From Paragorgia papillata (taxonomy: Eukaryota > Cnidaria > Anthozoa > Scleralcyonacea > Coralliidae): a DNA stretch of 64,000 nucleotides. The first letter of the stretch is position 1. Each line of letters starts with the position of its first letter. Below, one piece after another: positions 61,201 through 64,000 of this stretch. The translations under genes were made by a program, and so were the position numbers. The notes under the pieces were generated by a model. It was given only the letters and a program-made list of their open reading frames with translations. It ran no database searches and was not told where the DNA came from. The DNA is taken from the NCBI GenBank assembly GCA_035771165.1, contig JAWNZC010000013.1, positions 3,466,827 through 3,530,826 on the forward strand, read 5' to 3'.

Positions 61201-63345
61201 TTTGGTCTCCGGAATGTGACGTGAAACGCGAGGGGAATGTGAACACTGCGTGTCAACAGAACGGAAAGAGTCAACCGGAATCAGATGTTTCGCGCTCCGA
61301 AAAATCGACGACAGGGTACGAAAGCGATCCGAGCGTGAGACGATCGTGTTCCGAGTATGATGAACACGCGTTTGACATCAGCAAGGAAGGAGTCAAAAAG
61401 GAACCAGAAGAAATCTCTGAACAGAATTCTATTGAGTCACCGAGAGATGGTTCTTTAAGCCCGACTTTTGAACCAAATTTTCCTCTCGGTGGATGGTCGG
61501 AGTTAGACGATGATGAAATAAAGCCGCAGAGTAAAAGCGAGCGCGCAGCGCAGACAGATACGGGTAAATTTCGTTGGGACACAGATAAACCGAAACCTCT
61601 CTGTCAGCGTTCTGTCAACGCATTTGATAAGCACGGTGCGAATTTTCTACAGAGTGTCGAAAAGGAACACCCCGATCTCAAAACAGGCGAAAACAAACTT
61701 CATTGTCAGAGTTGCGATCGCCTGCTCAGTAAAAAGGAGAAGAAGACCAGTGATGTAACTTCGACAAAATCTGCTAAGAAACCCACTGGAATTGTAGTAG
61801 GAGTAAAACAAGATCGTTGTATTAAAGAACCGCTGATATCAAACACTGCAGAAGTAGATGAGCTTGCAAAGCATGACGGTAGAGAGACAAAGGAGAACGG
61901 AAGAGATGGACATATCACGGAGAAGACGACGACGGAAGGCGAGATCAACAAAGGTTTTGGTTTACTTCAGTTTAGCGTCGTTGAGAAAGATCCGGGCGCG
62001 ACTTGGGGGAATAAGGACGAGCGTGCCAAGTACTCGAGCGGGTCACGTGATCAAGCGATTACGTCACAGCAGTGGGAAGCGTATTCTGTGAAGCTCGAGA
62101 AAGGGACAACGAGAAAACAACTAGGCTTGGTTCCAGCTGTTCCTCTCCGCGGGGCGGAAAGGATTACGGGCGCTCCGAAACTCCACCGGCTGGAACCCAA
62201 GTCTAGAGAACAACGGGATGATGTGCCGAACGAAACCGCTGGATATGTCCGCGAGGAGCTTGGACCGAGAAAGCTGGAAGGGTCAGAGTTTGTTAAGCAA
62301 AACGCTTTGAAAAAGATGCGCGAATCGCACCAAAAGGGACTGGCGAGAGCTGCTGAAGGTGCAGGTTGGCAGGCTGTGAAAATTAGTGATGAACCGAAAT
62401 CTGTCCAAAAAAATGGCAACGACAAGTTGTCTGGATCGGAGTTCTCAAAACTGCAGTCGATGATAGCGAAAAATATATACATTTCGTCGCGCGTTAAGAA
62501 AAGTGGTGACGTCACAAGGAAACGACGCAATCCGGAGATTTCCGAGAACTGCCGTGAGTCTGACAATGAAAGGACACATTTCTCAGAAAATGAGCACTCA
62601 CTTGTCAGAAAGTAGTAAGCGACGGAGGTTTTCGGAAGAGAACAGTGGGGATGTTGGGGAACTCGTTAGGAAAGACTGTGGTACGTATTGTAATACTAAT
62701 AGAGTAAAGGCAGGTCGACAGGGGTCAACTGAGGCAGGATTGGGTACAAGTGATGAGTTGGCGTCGAATCGCAGAGTGATGAGCAACACCAACGACTCAC
62801 AGGTTCCCGCGCGACCCGAAGTACTGGATACGAGAGTGGAACAACATCAAAGCCAAGGGCGACGACAATATGCTGACGTCAGATCAGAGATACGCTGCCC
62901 CCGTGGGTGGGAACTCCTCTGAGGTCAAGACCCCCGAGAAAAAGGAAGTATTGACCGCAGATCAATGGAAGGTGATCTTATTGGGCAGGATTGAACAGGT
63001 GAAAGAAAGCATTGCCTCGGAGCAGACACCGTGGAAAACAAAAAACAAGAGAAAAGTGTTAGAAAAACTCGAAAGCCAATTGAAATGGTGGGACGCTCCA
63101 ATCGACGACCCTACGTACATTTCGCGAAGGCTTCAGTTTTTTCAAACGATGAGAAATCAGTACGAACTCATGAAAAGGGTCGGCGCGCAAAGAAGTGCGT
63201 CGAAAAATCTTGTGGCGACGGTGCAGCTGGAGAAGGTCGTGACAGACGAAAGTCCTCCCAAGGAGAAAGTTTTAAACGTTATTCATGTTTCTGAGGAGAA
63301 GAAAAAGACAAAACAAATGAAAAAAATCGTGAGTTCGTCGTCAAG
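58260..63345 (+). CDS. large disordered nuclear-type protein of unknown function (partial, continues beyond window)
   Basis: Not recognised. Exon 1 58260-58290 (MAIELPEYIF, donor GTGAGT) joins in phase to exon 2 from 59152 (acceptor TTATAG), which stays open for 1152 codons. A likely third exon is 62803-63345, reached if 62612-62802 is an intron (donor AAA|GTAGTA, acceptor CTCACAG); this joins frame to frame. It ends at AAG|GTAAGA, a strong donor, so more exons follow outside. About 1345 residues are seen. The protein is rich in Ser, Glu, Lys and Arg and mostly disordered. VVVISDSEDE at about residue 487 looks like a SUMO-interaction motif with an acidic flank. A four-fold repeat around YTRDKLG lies at about 60385-60515. 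The third exon (SDQRYAAP, ADQWKVIL, LESQLKWWD, DDPTYISRRL) looks helical. A chromatin or SUMO-linked role is inference. Confidence 0.7.
58368..58740. repeat. two partial copies of a CTCGTTCCCA-ended repeat in intron 1 of the last gene
   Basis: GTCGCTTGTATTCTCGTTCC and GTCGCTTGCATTCTCGTTCC each precede TTTCTGTGTCCG, about 260 bp apart. The CTCGTTCCCAGAGCCCACG word links them to the TIRs at 8847 and 54615. Confidence 0.6.
58786..59118. mobile_element. MITE with pogo/Tigger-like ends in intron 1 of the last gene
   Basis: Left end CAGTGAATCCCGTTAATACG, preceded by TA; right end CGTATTGCGGCGTTCCACTG. Inner arms pair (TGATTGGTGTTTGG region against ACCAATCAAATTCAAAACAG). CAGTGGAACxxCCGTxA-type ends and a TA site fit the pogo branch of Tc1/mariner. 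No transposase frame. Confidence 0.7.
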
Positions 63346-63409
63346 GTAAGACTTTAACCCTTAGAGTACCAGAGGTTTCCATATTGACGAGTAAAATCGT
63401 CTGGCGTTA

Positions 63410-63640
63410 CCACAGGGAGCCCATCTTGGCAGCGCGTGGGCACCCTGTGGCGGTCTCGAAAGACGCGCGGGGGACTGTGGCAGGGATTTAAAAAAACGAA
63501 AAACGGTTCCCGGAAGCGGGGAAAAAAGCGGGAAAAACGGGGGAAAGGGCGCAGGGAGATCGAGTGTGCCACAGACCCCCGCGCGTCTTTCGAGTCCGCC
63601 ACAGGGTGCCCACGCGCTGCCAAGAATGGGCTCCCTGTGG
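63410..63640. mobile_element. palindromic MITE nested in a dispersed repeat
   Basis: CCACAGGGAGCCCAT and ATGGGCTCCCTGTGG bound the element, with arms continuing through GCAGCGCGTGGGCACCCTGT. CGTTA flanks both sides. It splits the ATCGTCTGGCGTTA dispersed repeat and lies in the intron that begins at 63346. Confidence 0.82.
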
Positions 63641-64000
63641 CGTTACTGAAAGCGTTAAAGAGAGTTAGCAATACATATTAAGTTTGTCTAATTAGAAAGA
63701 AATCGTAATTTTATGAAATTGTAATAGAAGACCTTTTACAACTTCTCTGTATTTTTCTTCGTTTTTGAGATATTTCAATTTGTTTAATATGAAAAGTAAT
63801 CATCTCTGACGTCATAACCAGAGTACAGCATTTTCAAGGTAGCAAGGTTGATGACTCCAACAGACCTGTGACAACTTGTTACATTCATTTGCAACTCACT
63901 TTTCACCCAAATCTTCGGAGGTTCGTTCCGAAGTTCGTTGGGAAGTTGAAAGTTCGTTTTGAATTACGCATTTCATTGGCTGCTAGAAACCAAGCAACCA
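63641..64000. other. intron of the last gene, nothing specific seen
   Basis: AT-rich sequence after the MITE, with no further exon recognisable before the window ends. Confidence 0.4.

Noticed and set aside
62503..62922. Independent 139-codon gene
   Set aside because: Overlaps the end of the long exon in another frame and has no start context. It is better explained as intron sequence or a frameshifted part of the same gene, so it is discussed as a finding.

Overview
The window is animal genomic DNA: intron-rich, packed with transposon remnants and microsatellites, with no prokaryotic signals. Exon-by-exon reading recovers four conserved metazoan genes and one large unrecognised gene. Gene content and repeat style (MITEs with TTA/TAA flanks, 5S- and tRNA-derived SINEs, Penelope-type hammerhead motifs) suggest an invertebrate, most likely an anthozoan cnidarian such as a coral or sea anemone. 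The phylum is inference; the genes are seen directly.

Left block (1-12.6 kb, + strand): the last 18 coding exons of a dystrophin/utrophin orthologue, covering the end of the spectrin rod, a WW domain split over two exons, the EF-hand region, the ZZ zinc finger and the C-terminal coiled coils. Every junction keeps frame. The introns hold many different simple repeats and several MITEs. Next come MIX23 (+, 13.97-16.79 kb, 5 exons), a 98-residue stefin/cystatin B (-, 17.63-18.43 kb, 3 exons, convergent with MIX23) and eIF2 gamma (+, 18.92-29.65 kb, 14 exons, head to head with the stefin across about 480 bp).

Middle block (29.7-58.2 kb): no protein gene could be supported. It holds a 4.5 kb array of a 10-bp repeat with higher-order periodicity near 700 bp, fold-back elements, MITEs, a diverged 18S rRNA fragment, CTTT microsatellite DNA, and two or three TATA-box promoter candidates, two of them followed by a good splice donor.

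Right block (58.26 kb to the end, + strand): a large gene of unknown function. It has a short first coding exon, a 3.46 kb exon encoding a disordered Ser/Glu/Lys-rich protein with a SUMO-interaction-like motif, a further exon, and a strong donor near the window end, so it continues outside.

The most notable extra signals are Penelope-type minimal hammerhead ribozyme motifs (one pair forms a perfect 146-bp palindrome), a TIR element that carries a captured Cys-containing host-like exon in two copies, nested SINEs with a clean target duplication, and a chain of MITEs abutting at TTA/TAA trinucleotides.
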